Origin: Acidobacteriota bacterium
GTDB taxonomy: Bacteria; Acidobacteriota; Thermoanaerobaculia; Thermoanaerobaculales; Sulfomarinibacteraceae
NCBI GenBank assembly: GCA_013152895.1
Contig: JAADFN010000078.1
Span: 1 to 43,905 of the forward strand
Reading direction: 5' to 3'
Length of the DNA stretch: 43,905 nucleotides
Below the pieces are notes generated by a model, which worked only from the letters and a program-made list of their open reading frames with translations, made no database searches and was not told the DNA's origin. Of this stretch, positions 1 to 8,522 are shown piece by piece (position 1 is the stretch's first letter; every line of letters begins with the position of its first letter). The translations under genes and the position numbers were made by a program.

Positions 1-350
1 AAGGGCCGGGCGTCCACGTGGATGTGGATGCCGCACTTCTCGTCCACCTTGGCCCCGCAGCGGCGCACCGCGCGGATGACCTCCTGGAGGGTGGGGATGT
101 CCTCGTAGGCGAGGACCGGGCTCACCACCTCGGCCCGCAGGTGGCCGGGGACGTTGATGAGCGAGCCGTCGGCCACCACCTTCCAGACGCGCCCCTGGGT
201 GTCGGTGACCTCCCAGGGGTCGAAGCAGGCCGGGCTGCCCACGTGGCGCACCTCGCCGCCCACCACCGACTGGATGGCCCGGGCCACCCGTTCGCGCCTG
301 CGCTTGACCGTCTCGATCTCGACTCCGAAACTGATTTCCCGAAGGTCCAT
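1..350 (-). CDS. Amidoligase-like protein (Amidoligase_2 / COOH-NH2 ligase type), N-terminal part, truncated by window edge
   Basis: ATG at 350 preceded by AAGGAG; read in frame as [38 protein letters not shown]...[64 protein letters not shown]. The 'FGVEIE', 'EVVSPVL' and 'CGIHIHVD' blocks are typical of the family. Not listed as such in the ORF track because it is open at the edge. Confidence 0.8.
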   Translation of the reverse strand, partial: MDLREISFGVEIETVKRRRERVARAIQSVVGGEVRHVGSPACFDPWEVTDTQGRVWKVVADGSLINVPGHLRAEVVSPVLAYEDIPTLQEVIRAVRRCGAKVDEKCGIHIHVDARP

Positions 351-586
351 CGTCGTCTCCTTGCCTTCTGTAAGCCGTTGCGCCGCAAGGTGTTCCGGCG
401 CGCGCTCACACACATACAGGCTTCTTTCCGAACAGAAAGCAAGGCGATTCCGCCGGTTTCTCCGAAGATAAGTCCTTTCTTTTCAACGTGTTATGTACAT
501 CTGGCCGCAACCGGCGGAAACGTCGGGGGTTGCGCGGTCCCTTGCCCGGGGCGGGTGTTCTGGAAACCTGGGAAAAAGAACAGCCC

Positions 587-1906
587 TCAGGTCCTCTTCC
601 AGTCGGTCCCGGTGAACTTCTCCCACTTCCCGCCGCCGGAGAGGTCGGTGTTGAACCACTCGTCGCCCAGGGCCGGGTTGGGGATGGCGGCGTCCCGTTC
701 GGCCTCGGACCCCCTGCCGCGCCGGACGGCGCTCCGGGGGGCGAGTCCCTGGCCCAGGTGGTCGGCGGCCAGCAGGTCCTGCCAGTCGAGGGTCTGGGCC
801 CTGAGGCGCGAGACGAAGGTGCGGTAGGAGGAGTCGTCGCGTCCCGAGCGGTAGAGCAGCAGGGAACCGTCGGCGTCCCGCACGAGGCTGGGCGTGTAGC
901 AGCGCTCGAGGAAGGGCCCGCCGCCGGCGCGGAAGACGGGATTGAAGGCGGCCTTCGTCCAGTGGATGCGGTCCCAGGACCAGGCGTAGCCGATGCCGGC
1001 GTTCCCGGCCGGGCCGCCGGAGTAGAGCATCCACCAGCGGCCGTCGGCCAGGCGCTCCACGTGGACCGCGGAGACGTAACCGTTGTCGCCCTCCCAGGGC
1101 TGGGTGTCGACCAGGCCGGAGAGGACGGGACCGTCGCCGTACAGCCGCCAGTCCAGCGCGTCGTCCGAGTACCCGAGCCCGAGGCTGTCGTTGCCGCCCG
1201 TGGTGGCGATGAAGAAGAGCGCGTAGCGCCAGGTGAATGGCCTGCCGGGGATGGACGTGGGCTCCGGGTTGTACCAGAGGAAGGATGGCCCGTAGTGCCC
1301 CCGGTTCCAGGCGGGATCGCCGCCCCCGGTGACCAGGTTCCCGGTGCAGGCCGCGTCCTCCGTGAAGGCGGCCGCGTCGGCCTTCGGGTTGCACACGGCG
1401 GTCCTCAGACCGGCCATGTTGTAGGGCTGGTCGGGGACATCCGGGTCCCAGTAGAGGATGCGCAGGCGGTCCGGGGCCTCGAGGGCGCAGACCACGTGGT
1501 AGCCGCTCTCCGCGATGCAGGAGACCTTCTTCTCGTTGTCCCAGGCGAGCCCGTCGTCGGAGAAGGCGCAGCTCATGCCGTCTCCGTCGCCGTAGTAGGC
1601 CACGAAGTCCCTGGGTCGGGTCCCGTCGTGGAAGCCGCCGGGTGCGCGGAGCACCCGCACGTAGTAGGCGCGGTCGGCCGAAAGCGGCAGCACGTGCGGG
1701 TAGCGGTGCTCGAACAGCACCGGCGGCAGCCCGGGCGGCGGCTCGGCCCCGGAAGGGACCAGCAGGAGCCCGAGGTCCACGGCCCGCACGAGTTCTTCGG
1801 TCATGGCCGGTACGGTCACGGTCTTCCCCGGCCCGAGGGTGCCCGCCAGGCCGGGCAGTTCCAGGACGGTGTCCGTGTTGCTCTGGATGGTGATGCTCAT
1901 GGTCAT
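587..1906 (-). CDS. Beta-propeller, glycosyl-hydrolase-like (GH43/GH32-fold-like) tail-tip protein
   Basis: 439 aa with repeated blade-like segments (GLGYSDDALDWRLYGDGPVLSG; WWMLYSGGPAGNAGIGYAWSWDRIHWTKAAFNPVF). Last gene of the tail module. Confidence 0.5.
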   Translation of the reverse strand: MTMSITIQSNTDTVLELPGLAGTLGPGKTVTVPAMTEELVRAVDLGLLLVPSGAEPPPGLPPVLFEHRYPHVLPLSADRAYYVRVLRAPGGFHDGTRPRDFVAYYGDGDGMSCAFSDDGLAWDNEKKVSCIAESGYHVVCALEAPDRLRILYWDPDVPDQPYNMAGLRTAVCNPKADAAAFTEDAACTGNLVTGGGDPAWNRGHYGPSFLWYNPEPTSIPGRPFTWRYALFFIATTGGNDSLGLGYSDDALDWRLYGDGPVLSGLVDTQPWEGDNGYVSAVHVERLADGRWWMLYSGGPAGNAGIGYAWSWDRIHWTKAAFNPVFRAGGGPFLERCYTPSLVRDADGSLLLYRSGRDDSSYRTFVSRLRAQTLDWQDLLAADHLGQGLAPRSAVRRGRGSEAERDAAIPNPALGDEWFNTDLSGGGKWEKFTGTDWKRT

Positions 1907-2169
1907 ACTTCCTCTCCGTGTGCTATCCCGGCGTCCATCAGCTTCCGGTTGATCCGCCGCGTCTCCTGTTCCTCGCGCCGGATGCGCGCCATGACGCCGG
2001 CGAAGGTCCTCGCGCCTTCCTGCGGCAGGCCCAGCGCCTCTTCGATGCGGCGCAGCCGGGCGTCCAGGTTGGCGAGGAGCTCGAGCGCGTGGTCGCGGAT
2101 CAGCCCCTCCCGCTTCTCACGGGGCGAGGGGATGAACTCGGTCATGCCTCCTTGTCGCCGGACGATCAT
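1903..2169 (-). CDS. Small tail-associated hypothetical protein
   Basis: 88 aa ORF overlapping the neighbouring start; compact operon context. Confidence 0.6.
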   Translation of the reverse strand: MIVRRQGGMTEFIPSPREKREGLIRDHALELLANLDARLRRIEEALGLPQEGARTFAGVMARIRREEQETRRINRKLMDAGIAHGEEV

Positions 2170-2182
2170 GCGGCTCCCTCCG

Positions 2183-5100
2183 TCAGCTCAACGTCGCCCC
2201 GAGGGTGTGGATGCGCGGGTAGACCAGGTTGTTGCCGGTCATCTCCGCCTTGTAGCGGACCTTGTTTCCCGTCGGGTCGGAGAAGGTCCGGGTCAGGGTG
2301 TACTCGGTCCATTCCTGGTCGATCTCCCGCGTGGACTCGATGGACATCGGCTCCCAGGTGGCGCCGCCGTCGTTGGAGGCGAACCAGTTGACGGTGGTGC
2401 CGCTGGGGATGTGCATCTGGGTGTAGACCTTGGTGGACTCCACGCCCTGGGTCAGCTCGTTCTCCCGTGTGATGTAGGCGCCGGTGGTGTTGTTGAGGTA
2501 GCCGACGAGGTTCACGTCCTTGTAGTTGAGGGCCGGCGAGTCGTTGACCGCGGAGCTCTCGAAGACGGCCCGCACCAGGACCTCGGCGGCCAGGTTCGGC
2601 AGGCGTTCCTCTTCGGCCGGCACGATGGCGTCCCAGGTGACGCCGCCGTCGGTGGAGTATTCCCACACGATGCCGGTCCCTTCCGGGATGGAGGAGTACT
2701 CGTCCAGGTTGAGGTCGGAGAACTGCACGCCGGTGACGGGCAGGAAGCGGACCTCGCCGGTGGGCTGGAAATCGTAGCCGTAGATCTTCATGGTGAGGTC
2801 GGAGCCGTTGAGGGGCGTCCAGGTCTCGGCGTTGGAGCTCTCCAGCAGCACGCCCGCGGCGTAGGTCTGGCGGGTGATGACGCCGTTCTGGCCCATCTGG
2901 CCAAGCGTGGCGATGCGCACGCGGTACTCGGTGCTGTTGGTCAGGAGCACCACCGCGTAGCTGGTGTTGGCCTCGGCGTAGAAGGGGTCGTCGAAGACCA
3001 CCTTGGTCTCCGCGCCCAGGTTGACCTCGTCGGGCGAGACCACCTTCTCGGCCAGGACCACCTCGTTGGGCAGGCCCGTGGTCACGCCCCGGATCTGGAC
3101 GGTGACCGGGATGGAGGCGTCCTTGCGGGTGAAGTAGATCCCGATGGCGGAGATCACCCGGTTCTCGGTGAAGCTGAAGGTCTGCGCGAGGGGGTCGCGC
3201 CTGCGGGTCCGCCAGCGCCAGCGCCAGACGGTGCGGACGACCGGCACGCGGATGATGCGCGGCGGGATGCGCTGTATGATGGTCTGCCGGCGGACGATGG
3301 TCCGGTTCACCACGATGCGCTGGATGCGGGTGATGACCAGGGGATCGTTGACCTGCAGGTTGGTCTGGGCGGAATAGGTCCCGTCGGTCACCTCGACGAT
3401 CCGGTTGCCGTTGCGGACGTTGGAGGGGATGACGAAGGACGCGGTCACCCGCCCGGCGGCGTCCGCGCTCATGCCGGAGGCGACCACCCGACCGTCGCAG
3501 CGGATGGTGATGTCCGTGGCGTTGGGCGTGAAGTTGGAGCCGGTCACCGCGATGCCGGTCTGGCCGCGGCGGCCGATGTTGGGCGTGACCTCCACCGAGG
3601 CCTCGGGCTTGTCGAAGACCGCGTAGGGGTTGATGTTCTTCTCCTCGGACCAGTCGGTCTGCTCGATGAGCACGCGCTCGGTTCCCGGCAGGAGGGCCAG
3701 GCTCCCCTTGAACAGCGCGTTGCTGGCCGCCTGGTCCACCTCCAGCACGTTGGGCGTGGAGGCGCGGTCCGGGGCCACGAACTGGCGCACGGAGTCGATG
3801 CGGGCGCTCCACTCGTCGTGGTAGATGTCCGACTGGGCGTCGTTGGAGAAGTCGTCCGAGTAGATGCCCTTCTTGGTCTGGGCGTCGCGGTTTTGCAGCT
3901 CGTTGTTCATCTGGAACTGCGCGTCGTTGTACTTCAGGTCCTCCACGTCCTTGATGATCTCGTGGATCTGGTCCATGGTGACGCGGGTCAGGCCGAAGTT
4001 CTGGACCGTCATGTCCACGGAGTTCGGCGGGCAATCGACGCTGCACAGCCCCAGGGTCCCCTCGGGCACGATGGGCAGCTTCGGGAAGTCGGACGGCGCG
4101 CCCTCCAGGCGCTTGATCTCCTTCGTGGTGGCGTAGATGACGTCCTTGCGGCCCAGGTAGTAGTCGTAGTCCACGCTGCAGTTGGAGCCGTCCACCGGCT
4201 CGTCGCCGAGCCCCGGGCGGCCGAAGTTGATGATGCTCAGGTTGTCCAGGGCGATGCTCACCTGCGACATGGACACGCCGGCGGTGGAGGACGCGGGCGG
4301 GTTGCCGCCGGTGATCTCGTCCACGCCGTCGTCCACGTAGGACGTGACGCCGGCCGGGACCTCCTTGAGCAGCTGGAAGTCCGCGCGGTCCGTGTTCTGC
4401 GTGCCGCGGTAGATGCGGTAGCCGGTGGCCCCGTTGACGGGCAGCCAGGAGAGCTTGTTGATCTCCCCGGCCAGGGTGTTGCGGGAGACGACCTGCGCGG
4501 GGTCGTACCCGGTCTCGCCGGAGCCGTCCAGGGCGGTGACCAGGTAGAAGTATTCGCCCGGCGCGGGATGGCCCGACTCGCCGAACCAGCCGCCGTCCAC
4601 GTAGTCCGTGCCCTTGATCATCTGCTTGGTGTAGGTCCAGCGCACGGTGTAGGTGGTGCCGATGGCCGGCTCGTTCCCCGAACCGAGCCAGTCCACGTAG
4701 TTGCCGGACTGCTGCCAGTCCACGCCTTCCTGGAAGACGGTGGAGCCCTGGCTCACCTCGAGGATGTCCACCACCGGGTTGGGCACGAGCAGGTCCTCGC
4801 CCCCCCCGACGGAGCCGCGGGTGATGTTGGAGACGATCTCGACGATGGCCTCGACCTGGGTGGTCTCCTTGAGGGGCGTGCTGTTGAGCGCGTAGCGCCG
4901 CTGCCCGACGTTGAAGGTCTTCTGCTCGCCGCGCACCGACTTGGTGGCGACGGACTTGGGGACCAGCGTGGTGGTGGGCAGGTCCTTCTGCAGGCGGTAG
5001 CCCTGGACGTAGGCCCGCCCGGCGTTGGTGATCACCTCCACGTTCTCCCCGTCGTTGTCGCCGATGAAGCTGTCGAGCCCCTTGACCAGGTAGCTGCCGG

Positions 5101-5776
5101 CCTGGTCGAAGGTCCGCTCGGCCAGGTTCTGCAGAAGGGAGTTGAGCCCCTCGGCGGCGGCGAAGGAGAGCTGGTCCTCGGTGATCGAGGCCACGGTGAT
5201 GCGGCTGCCGGGAAGCGTCCCCAGGAGGTCCCGCAGGTACATGTTGGACTTCTGCTGGACCGTCGGCGTGACGTCGCCGCTCTCCCGGTCGAACTTGTAG
5301 ACCGGGACCACCTTCCGCTCGGTGACGTTGTTGGGCAGCGTCTCGCCCGTGGTGTCGTGGTCCTTGAGCGAGAGGACCCACTTCTCCCGCTCGGCGGTGG
5401 GCTCGCCGGTGGCCGGGTTGATGAGCGTGGCGTCCTGGTTGTAGCCGTAGTTGTACTTGAGCAGCTCGACGTAGACGTAGTCGGCCCCCGAGGTCTTGGC
5501 CGGATCGTAGGTCAGCACCGCGCCCGGCACCTGCTCGATGTGCCCGTCGATGTAGACCACCCCCTCGGCCATGGTGAGCACGTTGTCGGCCACGGTCACG
5601 CCGAGCCCGCTGATGACCGCTCCCTCCTTGAAGAGGATGTCGGCCAGCTTCTTGCGCTCGTGGTTGATGATGTCCTGCTGCTCGTTGAGCTCCGAGTCGA
5701 GCAGGTCCCGGTCCTGGTGGTAGCGGATCCGCTTGTAGTTCTTGGCCGGGTCGAAGGTCTCGCGCGAGATGGACAT
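2183..5776 (-). CDS. DUF4815-like large tail/fibre protein
   Basis: 1197 aa; N-terminus MSISRETFDPAKNYKRIRYHQDRDLLDSELNEQQDIINHERKKLADILFKEGAVISGLGVTV and the internal RDPLAQTF block are typical of phage DUF4815 proteins. Confidence 0.8.
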   Translation of the reverse strand: MSISRETFDPAKNYKRIRYHQDRDLLDSELNEQQDIINHERKKLADILFKEGAVISGLGVTVADNVLTMAEGVVYIDGHIEQVPGAVLTYDPAKTSGADYVYVELLKYNYGYNQDATLINPATGEPTAEREKWVLSLKDHDTTGETLPNNVTERKVVPVYKFDRESGDVTPTVQQKSNMYLRDLLGTLPGSRITVASITEDQLSFAAAEGLNSLLQNLAERTFDQAGSYLVKGLDSFIGDNDGENVEVITNAGRAYVQGYRLQKDLPTTTLVPKSVATKSVRGEQKTFNVGQRRYALNSTPLKETTQVEAIVEIVSNITRGSVGGGEDLLVPNPVVDILEVSQGSTVFQEGVDWQQSGNYVDWLGSGNEPAIGTTYTVRWTYTKQMIKGTDYVDGGWFGESGHPAPGEYFYLVTALDGSGETGYDPAQVVSRNTLAGEINKLSWLPVNGATGYRIYRGTQNTDRADFQLLKEVPAGVTSYVDDGVDEITGGNPPASSTAGVSMSQVSIALDNLSIINFGRPGLGDEPVDGSNCSVDYDYYLGRKDVIYATTKEIKRLEGAPSDFPKLPIVPEGTLGLCSVDCPPNSVDMTVQNFGLTRVTMDQIHEIIKDVEDLKYNDAQFQMNNELQNRDAQTKKGIYSDDFSNDAQSDIYHDEWSARIDSVRQFVAPDRASTPNVLEVDQAASNALFKGSLALLPGTERVLIEQTDWSEEKNINPYAVFDKPEASVEVTPNIGRRGQTGIAVTGSNFTPNATDITIRCDGRVVASGMSADAAGRVTASFVIPSNVRNGNRIVEVTDGTYSAQTNLQVNDPLVITRIQRIVVNRTIVRRQTIIQRIPPRIIRVPVVRTVWRWRWRTRRRDPLAQTFSFTENRVISAIGIYFTRKDASIPVTVQIRGVTTGLPNEVVLAEKVVSPDEVNLGAETKVVFDDPFYAEANTSYAVVLLTNSTEYRVRIATLGQMGQNGVITRQTYAAGVLLESSNAETWTPLNGSDLTMKIYGYDFQPTGEVRFLPVTGVQFSDLNLDEYSSIPEGTGIVWEYSTDGGVTWDAIVPAEEERLPNLAAEVLVRAVFESSAVNDSPALNYKDVNLVGYLNNTTGAYITRENELTQGVESTKVYTQMHIPSGTTVNWFASNDGGATWEPMSIESTREIDQEWTEYTLTRTFSDPTGNKVRYKAEMTGNNLVYPRIHTLGATLS

Positions 5777-5792
5777 GGTCGTTCCCTCCTGA

Positions 5793-6326
5793 TCAGATCT
5801 TGATGACCCCGACCAGCTCCACCCGCGTGTCGGAGGTCTTGTTGAAGTCGGGGATGTTCTTCACCTCGTAGAGGTAGCCCGGGGTGAGCACCTCGCCGGT
5901 CGGGTTGGTGTCCGGGTGGTAGACGCCGTTCGCGGCGTAGTCGGAGTCCACGCCGTCCACGTACTGGACGTTGCCGCCGAAGAAGCCGTACTCGCGGATG
6001 GTGATGCCGTTGGCCTCGTTCTCCTCGAAGCGGAAGAAGACGCCGATGGTCTGGGTCTCCTCCGAGGTCTCGATGTAGTGGATGCCGTTGACGACGAGCG
6101 TCCCTTCCGGGTCCTCCTTGAGGAAGGTGCGCTTGTAGAACTTCTTGCGCGCCCGCTCGTTCTTGAGCGCGGTCTGGTCGATCTCCGGCGCGGGCGGGTT
6201 CAGGGGATCGGTGAAGGTGGCGTCACCCTCGCCGATGGCGCAATGGGTGATCCCCTCGATGGGGTCGCCCATCAGCAGCCTCGCGGTGAGGATGCGGCCG
6301 GTCTTGACGATGAGTCCAAGCGACAT
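5793..6326 (-). CDS. Tail fibre/baseplate-associated protein
   Basis: 177 aa, MSLGLIVKTGRILTARLLMGDPIEGITHCAIGEGDATFTDPLNPP..., tail-collar/fibre-like start; operon context. Confidence 0.55.
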   Translation of the reverse strand: MSLGLIVKTGRILTARLLMGDPIEGITHCAIGEGDATFTDPLNPPAPEIDQTALKNERARKKFYKRTFLKEDPEGTLVVNGIHYIETSEETQTIGVFFRFEENEANGITIREYGFFGGNVQYVDGVDSDYAANGVYHPDTNPTGEVLTPGYLYEVKNIPDFNKTSDTRVELVGVIKI

Positions 6327-6339
6327 GCGTATTCCTCCT

Positions 6340-6801
6340 TCAGGTCTGGATCTCGTGGCTCTCCCGGATCAGCACCGCGTAGACGGTCTGTCGCGCGGTG
6401 GCATCACGGTCCACCGGGTGCAGGACCCGGAGCGCGGCATCGGCCGAGCGGTCGAACCGCACGGACACCGCCTGCCGCGTGTCCCCGCGGGAGGCGAACG
6501 GCCGGTGCACCCGCAGGGCGGTGTCCCCGTCCTCCCGCACGGGCCGCGTGATCCACAGGCGCGCGTCGGGTTCCTGCGCGAGGGGCCGGACGATCCGGAT
6601 TCCCCCGTCCGCGTCGAAACCGGCGGGAGACCACACCCTCGAGGCGAGGTCCGCGTGGCGCACCACGGTCCGTTGCCCGCTGGTCGCTCCGACGGCCTCG
6701 AAGGCGGCCGCGGGAGCCGTCGGCCCCTGGGCCCGCGCCGTGGGCACCACGCGCCCCGCGAGGGGCTGCACGGCGAACTTGTTGCCGCTACGAACGGCCA
6801 C
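6340..6801 (-). CDS. Hypothetical protein in tail fibre module
   Basis: 153 aa ORF (GTG start) in a tightly packed operon. Confidence 0.5.
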   Translation of the reverse strand: MAVRSGNKFAVQPLAGRVVPTARAQGPTAPAAAFEAVGATSGQRTVVRHADLASRVWSPAGFDADGGIRIVRPLAQEPDARLWITRPVREDGDTALRVHRPFASRGDTRQAVSVRFDRSADAALRVLHPVDRDATARQTVYAVLIRESHEIQT

Positions 6802-6919
6802 GTCTCAGCCTCCCCCTGATGCGGTGGGCCGCGCCAGCGGTCCGGACCGTCCGGAACGTGGGCACGACCCGCGCCGCCTTCTTCGCTATCTCTTTCCTCT
6901 TGCCCTGCTTGACGGCCAT
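6788..6919 (-). CDS. Small basic hypothetical protein (43 aa)
   Basis: Read by hand: MAVKQGKRKEIAKKAARVVPTFRTVRTAGAAHRIRGRLRRGRS*. Fills the only gap between 6801 and 6924; overlaps the next start. Confidence 0.4.
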   Translation of the reverse strand: MAVKQGKRKEIAKKAARVVPTFRTVRTAGAAHRIRGRLRRGRS

Positions 6920-6923
6920 GTCC

Positions 6924-7910
6924 CTACTCCTTCACCGCGCACCATCCCGGTCCCGAGAGGTTGAAGACCTTGTAGGTGGCCCCGCCCAGGTCGAGGACGT
7001 CCTCGGAGTCGGCGGCGCCGCTGCCGATGGCGTAGACCTCGATCAGCTCCCCGCGCAGCTCCTTGTACGCGGCAGAAGTGTGGGCCGCGAGCCACGGGAA
7101 CATGGTGACCAGGCCGTAGCGCCGGTCCGGGTTGGAAGCGGTATGGAAGTTGGCGTGGGCGGTCCCGCAGGAACCGGCCTGACCCGAGGCGCTCGACCAT
7201 CCGTCGAACTTGTTGAGCGCGTAGAAGCTCCCCGGCGACTGGTAACGGCCGACGATGACCGGTTGCGGATCCTCGCCGATCTTCGCTCCCGCCGCGTAGC
7301 CGTTCACGAGGTTCGCCAGCGTCACCGTGTTCGGCGTGGCCGCGGTATCCACGGCCGTGACCTGGACGCGCTCGATCCCGGCGTCGTCCTTTATGAGGTA
7401 GTGCGAGCCGACCGTGAAGATCGATGCGTCGTTGACCGGCACGACCACGTCGCTTCCGGGACCGGCCGCGGCCTGGGTGACCGCCACCGCTCCGGACCAG
7501 AACCTCTTGATGAGGCCGCTGTAGTGGCCGTAGTAGGTGGTGGTGACCTTGGTCACGACGAAGACGTGGTCGAGGTCGGCGTAGAGCCAGTACAGGAACG
7601 GCGAGGCGTCCACGGTCCGGATGTAGGTGTAGCTGCCGTGGTAGGTCTCCATCACGGCGGCGTGGGTGACCGGGTCCCAGTAGAGGCAGCCGCGCACGGC
7701 GATCCGGTCGGCGTTCGCGTCGTCGATGAAGCGCAGGTAGATGTCCTCCGCCCCGGACTCGCCGCTCGACTTCAGGACGTAGTAGGGCTCCGGTTCGGCC
7801 GACCCGTCGTCGTGGAGCGTCCAGCCGACGGTGTTCACGAGGAAGTCCTTCAGCCTCGCCAGGAAGTCCACCGTGTCGTTCGCCGTGCCTGATGTGCTGT
7901 GGTACGCCAT
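6924..7910 (-). CDS. Tail/baseplate structural protein
   Basis: 328 aa, MAYHSTSGTANDTVDFLARLKDFLVNTVGWTLHDDG...; phage structural style, operon context. Confidence 0.55.
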   Translation of the reverse strand: MAYHSTSGTANDTVDFLARLKDFLVNTVGWTLHDDGSAEPEPYYVLKSSGESGAEDIYLRFIDDANADRIAVRGCLYWDPVTHAAVMETYHGSYTYIRTVDASPFLYWLYADLDHVFVVTKVTTTYYGHYSGLIKRFWSGAVAVTQAAAGPGSDVVVPVNDASIFTVGSHYLIKDDAGIERVQVTAVDTAATPNTVTLANLVNGYAAGAKIGEDPQPVIVGRYQSPGSFYALNKFDGWSSASGQAGSCGTAHANFHTASNPDRRYGLVTMFPWLAAHTSAAYKELRGELIEVYAIGSGAADSEDVLDLGGATYKVFNLSGPGWCAVKE

Positions 7911-7919
7911 TCGTTCCTC

Positions 7920-8519
7920 CTACAGGATCGGGTTCTCCGTCCCGGTGATCCGGAGCTTCAGGTCGGTCTTGTTCTGCACGGCGGTGCCCGGGGGCACGGT
8001 GCAGCGCCGCCAGAACGAGAGCGTGACGTCGTGCGGCTTGTCGCCCAGGTTGAGGGGAGCGCCCGGCGTGGCCGTGTCCAGTTCCGCCTGGGTCAGGGCC
8101 AGGCGGTACCAGTCCGACTCGTCCGAGCCCGAGACGTCCACGGGTTCCACCACGAGGCCCGTGTAGTCGTAGCCGGAGTAGACCGCGTCCCCGGCGTCGT
8201 GGGCGGCCGCCGTGGTCCCGCCGTAGCCGCGTTCCACGCCCAGCGTGGTGGTCCCGCCGCCGGATAGGACGCGCATCTGCTCCGTGCCGATGACGATGAC
8301 CTCGCCGTCGGCGAAGCGGGGCTCGCTGAGCTGCAGCGACGTCTCGCCCGAGGCCAGGGGCGCGGCCAGCGTGGTCTGCTCGTTGGCGAGGAAGAGTTCC
8401 TTGTCCTTCGTTTCCCCGTCAGTGCCGTTGTAGGTGTCGTCGTCGGGGTTGGAGAGGTCGCCCTCCGAGATCTGCTGGGTCAGCGCCGCGTCCTCGTAAA
8501 GATGAATCGCCATTCGCAC
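7920..8519 (-). CDS. Tail structural protein with Ig/beta-sandwich-like segment
   Basis: 199 aa; LASGETSLQLSEPRFADGEVIVIGTEQMRVLSGGGTTTLGVERGYGGTTAAAHDAGDAVY pattern common in phage tail proteins. Confidence 0.55.
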   Translation of the reverse strand: MRMAIHLYEDAALTQQISEGDLSNPDDDTYNGTDGETKDKELFLANEQTTLAAPLASGETSLQLSEPRFADGEVIVIGTEQMRVLSGGGTTTLGVERGYGGTTAAAHDAGDAVYSGYDYTGLVVEPVDVSGSDESDWYRLALTQAELDTATPGAPLNLGDKPHDVTLSFWRRCTVPPGTAVQNKTDLKLRITGTENPIL

Positions 8520-8522
8520 CTC

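Noticed and set aside
4801-4808. C-tract near 4800 as a phase-variation site in a tail gene
   Set aside because: Homopolymer (about 8 C) lies in an intact frame encoding a Gly run; one short tract in a GC-rich genome is weak evidence.
2166-5381. 1071-aa alternative minus-strand frame
   Set aside because: Out-of-frame reading of the DUF4815-like gene, Arg/Gly/His/Pro-rich with no motifs.
488-5803. 1771-aa plus-strand ORF
   Set aside because: Antisense to the DUF4815-like and propeller genes; Val/Gly/Asp/His-rich low-information translation typical of the reverse complement of high-GC codons.
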